Assembly: GCF_040839445.1 (NCBI RefSeq)
Contig: NZ_JBDPGJ010000001.1
Span: 372,001-436,000 of the forward strand
Reading direction: 5' to 3'
Length of the DNA stretch: 64,000 nt
Source of the DNA: Aquibium pacificus
GTDB lineage: Bacteria; Pseudomonadota; Alphaproteobacteria; Rhizobiales; Rhizobiaceae
In this document: positions 1 through 12,102 of the stretch, in pieces
Layout of the letters: each line of letters begins with the position of its first letter
Position numbering within the stretch: position 1 is the stretch's first letter
Position numbers and translations under genes: made by a program
The notes under the pieces: generated by a model
The model's database searches: none
What the model was told of the DNA's origin: nothing
The model's input: the letters and a program-made list of their open reading frames with translations, nothing else

Positions 1-758
1 TCGCGAACCTGTTCGGCGCATTGATAGTGAAGAACGCGCGTAGCGCCGACATCCCGGACGGCAGCCCCGACAGCAGCTTCCGCCGTCGAAACAGATAGGC
101 GCGGGAAGATGTCCACATCGATGACCCGCCCGGTTTCCGCCAGCCGGAAGGGCCAGCTCGAGGCCGGCGACAGGAATTCGAAATTAACGCTCGGTAGCGC
201 CGCGGCATCCTCCGGCCGCGCGGGCGTGCCATATGTCTCGATCAGTTTCGGGCTGGCGCAGACGACGGTCCGCATTGCGCCGATATTGGTGGCGATCATG
301 GTGCTGTCCGGCAGCCGGCCGATCCGCGCCGCCATGTCGACATGCTCGTCGAGCAGATGAAGGTTGCTGTCCGACAGGACAAGCCGGACATTGATATCTG
401 GATGGGCCGCGAGGAAATCGATGACGACCGGCAGGATATGCAGCCGGCCGAACAGCACCGGGGCCGTCAGGGTCAGTTCGCCGCGCGGCGACTGGAACTC
501 GCCCGCTGCGATGCGCTCGGCCTCCTCGACATCCTCAAGAATGCGCCGCGCCGAGGCCAGGTAGGCCGCGCCGGTATCGGTCAGCGCGACCTTGCGCGTC
601 GTGCGGATCAGGAGCTTCGCGCCCAGATGCGTTTCCAACTCGTTGATCTTGCGGCTGACGGTGGCGAGCGGCACGCCCAGTTCGCGGCTGGCCGCCGAGA
701 AACTGCCCTTGTCGGCGACGCTGAGCAGCAGCCGCATGGCGTCCAGCCGATCCATCAT
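1..758 (-). CDS. LysR-family transcriptional regulator (3' end outside window)
   Basis: Read on the minus strand from an ATG at 758 (a second in-frame ATG lies at 755), the protein opens with a winged helix-turn-helix typical of LysR regulators, including ELGVPLATVSRKINELE and RTTRKVALTDTG. An effector-binding domain follows (GELTLTAPVLFGR, HPDINVRLVLSD). The frame stays open to base 1, so the C-terminus is cut by the window edge at roughly residue 252 of a usual 290-310. It is divergent from the AhpD-like gene at 879 with about 120 bp between them. LysR proteins usually regulate their divergent neighbour, so control of the 879-2580 genes is a reasonable inference. The inducer is unknown. Confidence 0.9.
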   Translation of the reverse strand, partial: MMDRLDAMRLLLSVADKGSFSAASRELGVPLATVSRKINELETHLGAKLLIRTTRKVALTDTGAAYLASARRILEDVEEAERIAAGEFQSPRGELTLTAPVLFGRLHILPVVIDFLAAHPDINVRLVLSDSNLHLLDEHVDMAARIGRLPDSTMIATNIGAMRTVVCASPKLIETYGTPARPEDAAALPSVNFEFLSPASSWPFRLAETGRVIDVDIFPRLSVSTAEAAVGAAVRDVGATRVLHYQCAEQVR

Positions 759-759
759 T

Positions 760-817
760 ATTCCAATATTCGAGACACTAATTCCCGATAGTAGGCGATT
801 ATCCCCGAAATTGGAAT
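760..817. promoter_or_regulatory. Candidate LysR operator in divergent promoter region
   Basis: An inverted repeat ATTCCAAT (760-767) / ATTGGAAT (810-817) spans the AT-richer part of the gap between the divergent LysR gene and the AhpD-like gene. Paired half sites in such a position fit LysR-type binding, but no protein-specific consensus can be claimed. Confidence 0.35.
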
Positions 818-878
818 GTACTAATCCTCCTTTCGAACGGAGCCCACCGGGTTCCGGCACTCGAAAGGAGAAACAGCA

Positions 879-1424
879 ATGCCCCGTCTGACCATCCCGG
901 CGCGCGACGATGTCCCCGCCGAATCCAAACCGATCCTCGACGCCGTCCAGAGCCAGCTCGGCGTGGTGCCGAACATGTTGCGGCTGATCGCCTCCAGCCC
1001 CGCCGCCCTCAAGGGCTACACCGCCAACAACGCCGCGCTCGCCAAGGCGCTGGACGTCAAGACGCGCGAACGCATCGCGCTGGCCGTCGCCGAGGTCAAT
1101 GGCTGTGACTACTGCCTGTCTGCGCACAGCTATCTCGGCATGAACATGGCGAAGATCTCGAGCGAGGAGATCGCGCTGAACCGCATGGGCCGGTCGGGCG
1201 ACGCCAAGGCCGACGCCGCCGTCCGCTTCGCCGTCAACGTCGTTCGCGATCGCGGCCGCGTCGTCGCCGCCGATGTCGAGGCCGTCCGCGAAGCCGGTTT
1301 CTCCGACGGCCAGATCGTCGAGATCATCGCTGTCGCCGCCGAGAACGTGTTCACGAACCTGCTCAACGTGGTCGCCGGCACCGAGATCGATTTCCCCGTC
1401 GTCCGCGCCGCCGAAGCCGCCTGA
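879..1424 (+). CDS. AhpD-like carboxymuconolactone decarboxylase family protein
   Basis: This 181-residue all-helical protein has the alkylhydroperoxidase active-site pattern: Glu72, Cys76-Asp-Tyr-Cys79 and His83 (EVNGCDYCLSAH). That is the redox-active CxxC plus proton-relay His of peroxidase-related AhpD-like proteins. The N-terminus (LGVVPNMLRLIASSP) is typical of the subfamily. AhpD proteins reduce peroxides, or reduce partner peroxiredoxins, in the cytoplasm. The ATG at 879 has AAAGGAGAA just upstream. The PPOX-like gene follows after 56 nt. A role in peroxide or thiol stress is inferred from the family; the true substrate is unknown. Confidence 0.9.
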   Translation: MPRLTIPARDDVPAESKPILDAVQSQLGVVPNMLRLIASSPAALKGYTANNAALAKALDVKTRERIALAVAEVNGCDYCLSAHSYLGMNMAKISSEEIALNRMGRSGDAKADAAVRFAVNVVRDRGRVVAADVEAVREAGFSDGQIVEIIAVAAENVFTNLLNVVAGTEIDFPVVRAAEAA

Positions 1425-1480
1425 CGCAAGACGCGGGCGAGTTTCCCCGACCCGCCCGCCATCGCCCCGGAGACACCGCC

Positions 1481-2104
1481 ATGCCCTATGGATTTCTCGA
1501 CATCGCCACGACACCCAGCGTCCGCGCGGAGCAGCAGGCCGCGGGCAGCGACCGGGTCTACCGGGACTACAGGGCCGATCGTACCTTCGACAGGTTCACA
1601 GCTGATGAAGTAGCCTTCATCGCGGCGCGCGACAGTTTCTACATGGCCACCGCCTCGGAAACCGGCTGGCCCTATGTCCAGCACCGCGGTGGTCCCCGGG
1701 GTTTCCTGAGGGTCGTCGACGACAGGACGCTCGCCTTCGCCGATTATCGCGGCAACCGCCAGTATATCAGCGCCGGCAATCTCGCCGCCGACGCCCGCGC
1801 GGCGCTGATCCTGGTCGACTACCCCGCCCGCGCCCGCCTCAAGATCTACGCCTATGTCGAGACGGTTCCGATCGACGGCGACCTCGCGGCGCTCGTCGCG
1901 GAGCCGGACTGCAAGGCGAGACCCGAGCGCGTCTTCGTGCTGCGCCTCGCCGCGTTCGACTGGAACTGCCCCCGGCACATCACACCCCGTTTCGCGCAAA
2001 CCGAGATCGCCGCGGCGATGACACCGCTGCGCGACCGCATCGCCTCGCTCGAAACCGAAAACGTAGAGTTGCGAGCCCGGCTCGCCAATGCAGAAGGACA
2101 CTGA
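1481..2104 (+). CDS. Pyridoxamine 5'-phosphate oxidase-like flavin-binding protein
   Basis: The 207-residue protein carries a split-barrel FMN-binding domain in its middle: DSFYMATASETGWPYVQHRG, then RTLAFADYRGNRQYISAGN and DARAALILVDYP. This resembles general-stress PPOX-fold proteins more than true PdxH, which is longer and has different phosphate-binding residues. The C-terminus is helical and charged (RIASLETENVELRARL) and may form a short coiled coil. The TGA at 2104 is two bases from the next ATG at 2107, so the two are translationally close. Likely an FMN- or F420-type oxidoreductase; substrate unknown. Confidence 0.85.
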   Translation: MPYGFLDIATTPSVRAEQQAAGSDRVYRDYRADRTFDRFTADEVAFIAARDSFYMATASETGWPYVQHRGGPRGFLRVVDDRTLAFADYRGNRQYISAGNLAADARAALILVDYPARARLKIYAYVETVPIDGDLAALVAEPDCKARPERVFVLRLAAFDWNCPRHITPRFAQTEIAAAMTPLRDRIASLETENVELRARLANAEGH

Positions 2105-2106
2105 CG

Positions 2107-2580
2107 ATGGAACCCGAACGCCCGCCGCTGCCGCCCTTCACCCGCGTCGAAGACGCCGAGAGCAAGGTCCGGCTCGCCGAAAACGCCTGGAACAGCCGGG
2201 ACCCGCAACGCGTCGCGCTCGCCTACTCACCTGCTAGCCAATGGCGCAACCGTGCCGAGTTCCTGCAGGGCCGCGACGCTATCGTCGCCTTCCTCGCCCG
2301 GAAATGGGATCGCGAGCTCGATTACCGCCTGGTCAAGGAGCTCTGGGGCTTCCGCGAAAACCGCATCGCAGTCCGGTTCGCCTACGAATGGCGCGACGAT
2401 AGCAGCAGCTGGTTCCGCTCCTATGGCAACGAGTTGTGGGAGTTCGACGAGCGCGGCCTGATGCGCCGCCGCGTCGCCAGCATCAACGATGCGTTGATCG
2501 GCGCTGCCGACCGGAAGTTCCACTGGCCGCTCGGGCCGCGTCCGGAAACCCATCCGGGTCTGAGCGACCTCGGCCTCTAG
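2107..2580 (+). CDS. DUF1348 (NTF2-like) family protein
   Basis: A 157-residue protein of the small alpha/beta cone NTF2-like fold, recognisable as DUF1348 by EDAESKVRLAENAWNSRDP, WRNRAEFLQGRDAIVAFL and a tryptophan-rich central part (LWGFRENRIAVRFAYEWRDD). The family is usually a single domain of 150-160 residues, so this copy is complete. It directly follows the PPOX-like gene and is presumably co-transcribed with it and the AhpD-like gene. No catalytic function is established for the family. Confidence 0.85.
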   Translation: MEPERPPLPPFTRVEDAESKVRLAENAWNSRDPQRVALAYSPASQWRNRAEFLQGRDAIVAFLARKWDRELDYRLVKELWGFRENRIAVRFAYEWRDDSSSWFRSYGNELWEFDERGLMRRRVASINDALIGAADRKFHWPLGPRPETHPGLSDLGL

Positions 2581-2825
2581 GGCCGCGCAAGCACCACCAG
2601 TTTCCGCCGGCCCGCTCGGGCAGGCGCGGCCGGCGAGGACCTCCTCGCCGTCAAGGGATCGGTCGTGCCGGATTCCGGCCGGTCCGATCAGTTCGGCGCC
2701 GCAATCGCCTTTCGAGACCCGATTGCGCGCCGGAGCCGCCGGACGTCCGGCGGATCGAGCCGACGGCATGTCGCCGGCGGCTTCACCCCACAGCCCGTGT
2801 GGCGCAAACCGAAAGGAAGACTGAC

Positions 2826-3323
2826 ATGAAGAACCTGAACACCATCATGGCGATTGCCTGTGTCATCGGCACGATCTCCGCAGCGTCGGCCGCATTGGCC
2901 GCCGACGAATACAATGTCTCGACCGGCACCACCGTTGACGGCCAGGGCGTCGCCCTGCGCGGCAACGATTCCGTTGCGCTGATCACCGGCCTGGATGTGA
3001 CCCCCGGCCACGCCAAGTTCACGGTCGTGCATGACAATGTCGCCTATTACTTCTCGTCCAAAGAGACGATGGAGCAGTTCGCGGCGGATCCGGTAGCCTT
3101 CATTCCGCAATATGGCGGCTTCTGCGCCTTCGGCGTCGCCAAGGGCCTGAAACTGGACGGCAGTCCGCGCTTCGCCGACGTCGTCGACGGCAAGCTCTAC
3201 CTCTTCCTCAACGCCGATGTGTTCGAGGCCTACAAGAAGGACAAGGCCGGCATCATCGCCAAGGCCGAAGCCAACTGGCTGGGCATGGAACACCGCACCG
3301 TGGAGGACGTGAACGGCCTCTGA
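2826..3323 (+). CDS. Exported YHS-domain protein
   Basis: The ATG at 2826 sits behind AAGGAAGA and starts a clear Sec signal peptide (MKNLNTIMAIACVIGTISA, cut near AALAADEY). A longer in-frame reading from 2436 overlaps the previous gene and looks spurious. The mature part has a YHS-type domain: GNDSVALITG, a beta strand AYYFSSKETMEQFAADP, then QYGGFCAFGVAKG, where the Cys fits the metal- or cofactor-related site of such proteins. Total 165 residues, predicted periplasmic. A 245-nt gap separates it from DUF1348, so it may have its own promoter. A redox or metal role is inference. Confidence 0.85.
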   Translation: MKNLNTIMAIACVIGTISAASAALAADEYNVSTGTTVDGQGVALRGNDSVALITGLDVTPGHAKFTVVHDNVAYYFSSKETMEQFAADPVAFIPQYGGFCAFGVAKGLKLDGSPRFADVVDGKLYLFLNADVFEAYKKDKAGIIAKAEANWLGMEHRTVEDVNGL

Positions 3324-3869
3324 TGCATGCTGCGACCGGACACGTTCGCACCATTCCGCATCGACCGATCCTGGAGGCATCTCCCGCGAAAACCGTCCCC
3401 TTTTCGCGCGTTGCCTCCAGGACCCGGCATCTATCGCCGGGAGCCGACCCCGAAGCGCTGGTGGCGATTTCCCCTAATCGGCACCAGCGTTTTTCATCGC
3501 TCTCTTGCAACAAAAGCGAAGTCAGAGTTCACAAGAGTGGCGGTCTCGCGCCAGAAACGTTAGTCCACGAGGCATCGAATCGGGGGAAGCCCGGATCGCC
3601 AAGGAGGGCTTTTCGCAACCGGGATCGAGCCCGGTCACTTCGGAAGGCAGCCTTCCCTCAGAACTTCTTGATCGACCAGGCACAACAACCCCGGGACCGG
3701 ATTTGCTGGAGTGCCGCCTTTGTTAAGCAGCACTTCCACCGCCCAACCGCTCTTTCGACGATAACGTAGTTCACCCGGAGGTCGCGTTTGAAAAGGTCTC
3801 AGATCCTATGGTTTGAGGTCAACTTATCTGGTATTCTTACGTTGCGGCAATTTCGTGGGAGGATCTCCA
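3324..3869. other. Long intergenic stretch without a recognised gene
   Basis: The 546 bases between the YHS gene and the DUF1326 gene hold several short overlapping reading frames on both strands, none with family motifs. The only clear structure is the hairpin at 3369-3422. The promoter of the DUF1326 operon must lie here, but no confident -35/-10 pair was found. Confidence 0.6.
3369..3422 (+). terminator. Two-tier hairpin after YHS gene, possible terminator
   Basis: Outer arms TCCTGGAGGCA (3369-3379) and TGCCTCCAGGA (3412-3422) match over 11 bp. Inside them CGCGAAAA (3385-3392) and TTTTCGCG (3401-3408) match over 8 bp, leaving the loop CCGTCCCC. It begins 46 nt after the YHS stop. There is no T-run behind it, so termination is uncertain; a structured leader or protein-binding site is the alternative. 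Confidence 0.4.
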
Positions 3870-4508
3870 ATGACACCTTGGGAAGTGCACGGCCGTGAAC
3901 TGGCCAACTGCAATTGCGCAACCGGATGCCCATGTCAGTTCATGGCGTTGCCTACGCATGGAAACTGCGAAGCCGTTGCCGGTTTCCAGTTTGATTCCGG
4001 CCACTTCGGCGATGTTGATCTCAGCGGGACCAAATCTGCACTCGTCGTTCGTTGGCCTGGCCCAATCCACGAGGGAAATGGGACCATGCAGATCATAATC
4101 GACGAGAATGCCACGCCCAAGCAGCGCGATGCGCTTTATCGGATCATGACAGGTGAAGATACCGAAGAAATGGCGACGATGTGGTGGGTTTTCTCTGCCA
4201 TGTCCCCGAGCAAGCTCGAAACTCTCTACAGACCGATCGATATCGAGATGGACTTCGAAACCCGCACGGGCCGGATCAATGTGCGCGGTGTCTTCGAAAC
4301 GGAGGCCCACCCGATTACGAATCCTGTGACCGGCGCCGAGCACCGAGCTCGGATCAATCTCCCTAACGGTTTCGAGTTTCACGTAGCTGAAATGGCAAAA
4401 GGGACGACCAAGACAAGCGGAACAATCAATCTCGCGAACAACCGCGACAGCCACGTGCACATAGTGGAGATACATCTGTCCAACCAAGGTGTCCTCGAAG
4501 CAGCATGA
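3870..4508 (+). CDS. DUF1326 domain-containing protein
   Basis: The 212-residue protein begins at an ATG preceded by GTGGGAGGA and carries the hallmark cysteine cluster near its N-terminus (NCNCATGCPCQF), followed by a glycine-containing beta-rich domain typical of DUF1326. An upstream ATG at 3813 is in frame but lacks a good ribosome-binding sequence. The gene is 14 nt ahead of a DUF2182 membrane-protein gene, a pairing seen in many proteobacteria, which suggests a shared function. The cysteines hint at metal or thiol chemistry, but none is proven. Confidence 0.88.
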   Translation: MTPWEVHGRELANCNCATGCPCQFMALPTHGNCEAVAGFQFDSGHFGDVDLSGTKSALVVRWPGPIHEGNGTMQIIIDENATPKQRDALYRIMTGEDTEEMATMWWVFSAMSPSKLETLYRPIDIEMDFETRTGRINVRGVFETEAHPITNPVTGAEHRARINLPNGFEFHVAEMAKGTTKTSGTINLANNRDSHVHIVEIHLSNQGVLEAA

Positions 4509-4522
4509 CCTGATCGAAGTCG

Positions 4523-5338
4523 ATGGAACAGACGGGCGGCATCGAGCGCTTGCTGCGGAGAGACAGACTGGTCGTCGCCATGCTGATCGCGACGCTGTTC
4601 GGTGTTGCTAGCCTGTATACGGTGTCTGGCATCGGCATGAAGATGAGCGCACTCGAAATGACCGCGATGGACGGCATGCGCGACATGCCGAGTAGCGATG
4701 TTCCGGGGTCCTGGAGCACAGACTACATGCTGCTCGTCTTCCTCATGTGGTGGATCATGATGATCGCCATGATGTTACCGAGCGCATCGCCAACCGTGTT
4801 GTTGTATTCGGCGCTTTTACGGCGAGGAGCCGCCGCTCGCCATGCACCTGCACTATCAGCTGTGTTTTTGTCCGGGTATCTCACAGCGTGGGCAGCGTTT
4901 AGCGTCATGGCCACGATCCTACACCATGCGCTGGAAACGTGGGGGCTCGTATCCTCAACGATGATGACGCTCATCAACACGGTTCCTGGGGCTTTGCTGC
5001 TGATTACAGCAGGCTTGTTCCAGTTTTCTACGCTCAAACACATATGCCTTCAGCATTGTCGTTCTCCGGCTGAGTTCATCACTAGGAGCAGACGCCCCGG
5101 CGCTATGGGCGCGTTCCGGATGGGGCTCCAGCATGGCTCCTATTGTCTCGGATGCTGCTGGTCACTCATGGCGCTCTTGTTCGTCGGCGGCGTTATGAAT
5201 CTCTACTGGATTGCCGCTCTTGCAGGCTTCGTGGCAATCGAGAAGCTGCTGCCTCGCGGAGATCTGGTAAGCAAGGCAGCAGGAACCTTTCTGATGCTGT
5301 GGGGTGGGTATCTGCTTGTTGGAATGCTGACGTCCTAG
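4523..5338 (+). CDS. DUF2182 predicted metal-binding membrane protein
   Basis: A 271-residue inner-membrane protein with about six or seven hydrophobic helices. The first spans VVAMLIATLFGVASLY; later ones include YMLLVFLMWWIMMIAMMLP and GALLLITAGLFQF. The signature LKHICLQHCRSP with conserved Cys and His, plus the Met-rich helix MWWIMMIAMMLPSASP, places it in DUF2182, often described as predicted metal-binding. It follows DUF1326 by 14 nt and precedes a nucleotide-cyclase gene by 35 nt, so the three likely form one transcript. Function is unknown; metal handling is inferred. Confidence 0.88.
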   Translation: MEQTGGIERLLRRDRLVVAMLIATLFGVASLYTVSGIGMKMSALEMTAMDGMRDMPSSDVPGSWSTDYMLLVFLMWWIMMIAMMLPSASPTVLLYSALLRRGAAARHAPALSAVFLSGYLTAWAAFSVMATILHHALETWGLVSSTMMTLINTVPGALLLITAGLFQFSTLKHICLQHCRSPAEFITRSRRPGAMGAFRMGLQHGSYCLGCCWSLMALLFVGGVMNLYWIAALAGFVAIEKLLPRGDLVSKAAGTFLMLWGGYLLVGMLTS

Positions 5339-5373
5339 TCGCGCTAAGATTTACCTCATCTGAGGTAACGAAA

Positions 5374-6162
5374 ATGTCGAATGTTGCCGGCATAGAAGAT
5401 CAGCACGAGGAAGAGTGGCGTGAAATACTAACGCAAGGCCACTCTGCGCGATCGCTGAAAAATTTGAAGCGAATAATGCGGCTACTACCCGGCCATCCGC
5501 GCTGTAAGATATGCAACAATCCTTTCGGTGGGTTTGGAGGCAGTGTGTGCCGAATTGCCGGTTTCCGTCCTTCCAGGAAAAATCCGCGGATATGCACACT
5601 GTGCTGCGAGAAAATGCCTAGGGGTGGTGCAGAGGTTGAGGCAGTTGTTCTGTTTGCCGACATACGTGGATCGACAGCACTGGCAGCAGATCTTGGCCCA
5701 ACATCATATGCCAAACTGCTGAACAGGTTCTACAGAGTCTCTACCGAGATTCTGATTGCTTACGATGCGACTGTAGATAAACTTATCGGGGATGAAGTAA
5801 TGGCATTCTTCGTTTCAGGTTTTGCTGGCGAAGAGTTCGAAAACAAAGCGACGCATGCCGGGCTGGCTCTAATGCGTGCTTTTGGATATCCGCAAGATCC
5901 GTGGATACCCGTGGGTATCGGGATCGATGCTGGGTTGGCTTACATCGGGAACGTGGGCAGCGAATTCCTGGTAGATTTTACCGCGTTGGGCGACCCGGTG
6001 AACGTTGCCAAGCGTATCCAGTCGCGGGCAGGTGCAGGGCAGATATTGATCAGCACTGCGGCATTCGACGCCCTCAGTTGCGATGTATCGGCAAGCAAAG
6101 CCTATCCCCTGACTCTCAAGGGCAAACAAGACGCTGTCATGGTGCGTTCGCTGGGAATCTAG
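5374..6162 (+). CDS. Class III nucleotide cyclase with N-terminal cysteine cluster
   Basis: The chosen ATG (5374) lies behind GAGGTAACG and gives 262 residues; an upstream frame from 5143 overlaps DUF2182 and is not credible. Residues 40-80 hold a zinc-ribbon-like set of six cysteines (Cys44-x2-Cys47, Cys59, Cys74-x2-Cys77-Cys78). Residues 88-260 are a class III adenylate/guanylate cyclase domain with metal-binding Asp96 (LFADIRGSTALA), the second Asp in KLIGDEVMAFF, and FTALGDPVNVAKRI with the Asn and Arg that stabilise catalysis. It is predicted cytosolic and soluble. Activity looks intact; cAMP versus cGMP cannot be settled. The cysteine part may sense metal or redox state. Confidence 0.88.
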   Translation: MSNVAGIEDQHEEEWREILTQGHSARSLKNLKRIMRLLPGHPRCKICNNPFGGFGGSVCRIAGFRPSRKNPRICTLCCEKMPRGGAEVEAVVLFADIRGSTALAADLGPTSYAKLLNRFYRVSTEILIAYDATVDKLIGDEVMAFFVSGFAGEEFENKATHAGLALMRAFGYPQDPWIPVGIGIDAGLAYIGNVGSEFLVDFTALGDPVNVAKRIQSRAGAGQILISTAAFDALSCDVSASKAYPLTLKGKQDAVMVRSLGI

Positions 6163-6268
6163 AACCCAATAGACCTACGCATTTTTGCGTGGCAGGAATG
6201 CAGGAGCGTAAATACAGTAGAGGCTGGAAATCAACCGAGCGCGAGACGCCCGAAATGACCTGGACACT

Positions 6269-6397
6269 TCCGGAAACCTCCGCCGTTATCCAAATCGGCC
6301 TCGATGCACAGGAACATTGAGGAATCGAAACAGAAACGGACCAGAATCAAGCCCTCAGGTGTGCTCCCCCGCGATTTGGGCGAAGGAGGTTTCCGGA
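6269..6397. repeat. 13-bp perfect inverted repeat, arms 103 bp apart
   Basis: TCCGGAAACCTCC at 6269-6281 and its reverse complement GGAGGTTTCCGGA at 6385-6397 flank a non-coding stretch just before the truncated P450. The arms could be the ends of a small lost or miniature element, or chance. No target-site duplication was recognised. Confidence 0.45.
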
Positions 6398-6398
6398 G

Positions 6399-6740
6399 GT
6401 GTCCACCTTCTCGCTTCCACAGGAATTCCATCGCGAGCTTGGCAGCAGCACGGGCAAGCCACCCGGACCGAAGGGGCTGCCACTTCTCGGCAACATGCTC
6501 GACTTCGCGAAAGACCAGCTAGGTTTCTTCGTCAACGCGACCCGGGACTACGGCGATCTCGTCACCGCCAATTTCGCAGGCTGGCCGACGCTGGTCGTGA
6601 GCGACATGGCAGCCATCGAAAAGATCCTCGTCAAGGACCACCGGAACTTCGTCAAGAACGAGCTGATCTGGCGAGGGACGATGCGCCTGACGGCGCTTTT
6701 GCTGTTGCCGGTCTCCTTCGCCATCATACTGTTGGTGTAA
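6399..6740 (+). pseudogene. Truncated cytochrome P450 (N-terminal fragment)
   Basis: From a GTG at 6399 the reading frame gives the start of a bacterial cytochrome P450: the proline-rich entry KPPGPKGLPLLGNMLDFA, then YGDLVTANFAGWPTLVVSD and KILVKDHRNFVKNELIWR. Homology stops after about 88 residues. A short unrelated hydrophobic tail (LTALLLLPVSFAIILLV) leads to a stop at 6740. The I-helix, ExxR and haem-binding Cys regions of a normal 400-450-residue P450 are all absent, so no monooxygenase activity is possible. It is a relic produced by deletion, next to other decayed genes. Confidence 0.8.
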
Positions 6741-6782
6741 TGTGTCGCCTCGCCAGCGGATCGGGAAGGCGGGAACCACTTA

Positions 6783-8030
6783 TTAGATTTCTATTTGTAT
6801 ACCTTTCCCGCCGTTTAGCAGACGTTTGAGGTGAAAGCTCGCGAGCGGATCCTCGGGGCGCAGTCCCACTTCGGCAGCGAATGCTGCGATTGCGCCGGGA
6901 TCCTTGGTCTCGAGCCTCGCGAACGCCGCAAGATAAGTCGCCACTCCCGAGTTGTCCTCTGAATCCGGTCGCAAAGGCTCAAACGCCCGCAGAGGCGTCA
7001 TGCGACCTCTCAGCATGAGATCGCCTACCGGGCGGCCCATGAAACCTTCCGCCTGGTCTGCGACCACGCTGCTGATGCACACACGGGTTCCGAGTTGCTT
7101 GTTCGCAGCTTCGAGCCGAGCCGCCGTGTTGATTGTGTCACCATAGGCGGTGTAGTCGAAGAACCGACCACCGCCAAAATTACCGACGATCGCCGGTCCC
7201 GCGTGGACGCCGATTCGTGTGGCCCCGAGTGCCACTCCCTTTGTGAACATACGCCGGCGAAACTCCTCGGCAAATGCGTCCAGATCAAGTGCGCAGGCAA
7301 CGGCGCGTGTGGCATGGTCCGGCTGGTCCGTCGGCGCGCCGAATAAAACATGCAGGGCGTCGCCCACAATTTTCGCTACCGTCCCCTCATGAGCGAAAAC
7401 GACGTCAGTCATTCCGACCAAATACTCGTTGAGCAATTCGCTGAGAAGATTCGGCTCGAGCGACTCGGCGAGTCTGGTGAAGTCCGCCACGTCGGTGAAC
7501 AGTGAAGCTACTTCACGGCGCTGCCCAGCCAAATCGACACCATCTGTCGAAGAAACGAGCCTCAGCGCCAGATTGGGCGAGAAATATCGCGATAGCGAGG
7601 CATGTGCCCGCTCGGCTTCCGCCTGCCGGTACCGCGCTTCCCGCAAAATCTCCCGGTGGCGCAGCGTCTTGGCGATCGTGATCTCGAGATCGGAGAAATC
7701 AATCGGCTTGGTGAGGAAATCAAACGCGCCGCGGTTCATCGCCGTGCGTATGTTGGCCATGTCACCATAGGCCGAGACGATTACGGTGGAAAGGGGGCTC
7801 TCCTCGTTCTGCAGCCGCTCCAGAAGCGTTAGCCCATCCATTCGTGGCATGTTGATATCGCTTAGCACGATGTCGATGTCCTGATGATCGGCGATCATAC
7901 CTAGCGCTTCGATCCCATCGTGAGCAAAAAGGAAGCCGATGTCGCCGGCTCTTATCTGCCGGCGGAACTTCTGAACGACCAGCAATTCGAGGTCGGGTTC
8001 GTCATCGACGACGAGGATCTGGGCTGTCAT
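6783..8030 (-). CDS. Response regulator with class III nucleotide cyclase output
   Basis: This 415-residue protein joins an N-terminal receiver domain (about 1-125; acidic pocket Asp9/Asp10, phospho-acceptor Asp58 in VLSDINMP, Lys in LTKPIDF) to a cyclase domain (about 170-345). The cyclase part keeps Asp180 (LFTDVADFTRL), Asp224 (KIVGDALHVLF) and YGDTINTAARLE with the transition-state Asn and Arg. A short helical linker rich in Arg, Glu and Ala connects them, and about 70 C-terminal residues follow. Its ATG overlaps the stop of the upstream receiver gene by 4 nt. Phosphorylation by the adjacent kinase to control cyclic-nucleotide synthesis is a strong inference. Confidence 0.92.
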   Translation of the reverse strand: MTAQILVVDDEPDLELLVVQKFRRQIRAGDIGFLFAHDGIEALGMIADHQDIDIVLSDINMPRMDGLTLLERLQNEESPLSTVIVSAYGDMANIRTAMNRGAFDFLTKPIDFSDLEITIAKTLRHREILREARYRQAEAERAHASLSRYFSPNLALRLVSSTDGVDLAGQRREVASLFTDVADFTRLAESLEPNLLSELLNEYLVGMTDVVFAHEGTVAKIVGDALHVLFGAPTDQPDHATRAVACALDLDAFAEEFRRRMFTKGVALGATRIGVHAGPAIVGNFGGGRFFDYTAYGDTINTAARLEAANKQLGTRVCISSVVADQAEGFMGRPVGDLMLRGRMTPLRAFEPLRPDSEDNSGVATYLAAFARLETKDPGAIAAFAAEVGLRPEDPLASFHLKRLLNGGKGIQIEI

Positions 8031-8412
8031 CCCGCGAGACCGATGCGTGCTTCGATCTCGCCGCGCAGGGCCGAAAAATCGATCGGCTTGGTGAGCAATG
8101 CCTCGGCTCCGCTATTGAGCGCCACGCGTCTCGTTTCGGCATCGCCATAAGCGGTGATCATGATGATGGGAACCTCGGGGCGAACGGCCTTGGCCAGTGG
8201 GAGGAGGTCCAGCCCAGTCATGCCGGGCATGTTAATGTCCGAGAGGATGAGAATAAGTTTCGCTTCCACCGTCTCACGAATGATGTGCAGTGCGTCGGCC
8301 GCCGATAATGCGAAATCCATCATGAAGCGTCCCGTCTTGATATCGCGCCGGAAATGCTGGCGAAATAGCGATTCAACGTCAGGCTCGTCGTCGACTACCA
8401 GGATGAGCAAGG

Positions 8413-8416
<4 letters not shown>
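8027..8416 (-). CDS. Stand-alone response-regulator receiver protein
   Basis: A single 129-residue CheY-like domain with Asp9/Asp10, phospho-acceptor Asp60 (LSDINMPGM), Thr in MITAYGD and the conserved Lys in LLTKPIDF. It has no output domain, so it acts through protein contacts or as a phosphate shuttle or sink. It lies between the multi-GAF kinase and the receiver-cyclase, overlapping both by 4 nt, so all three are translationally coupled. It is close in sequence to the receiver of the 415-residue neighbour, suggesting duplication. Confidence 0.92.
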
Positions 8417-12102
<3,686 letters not shown>

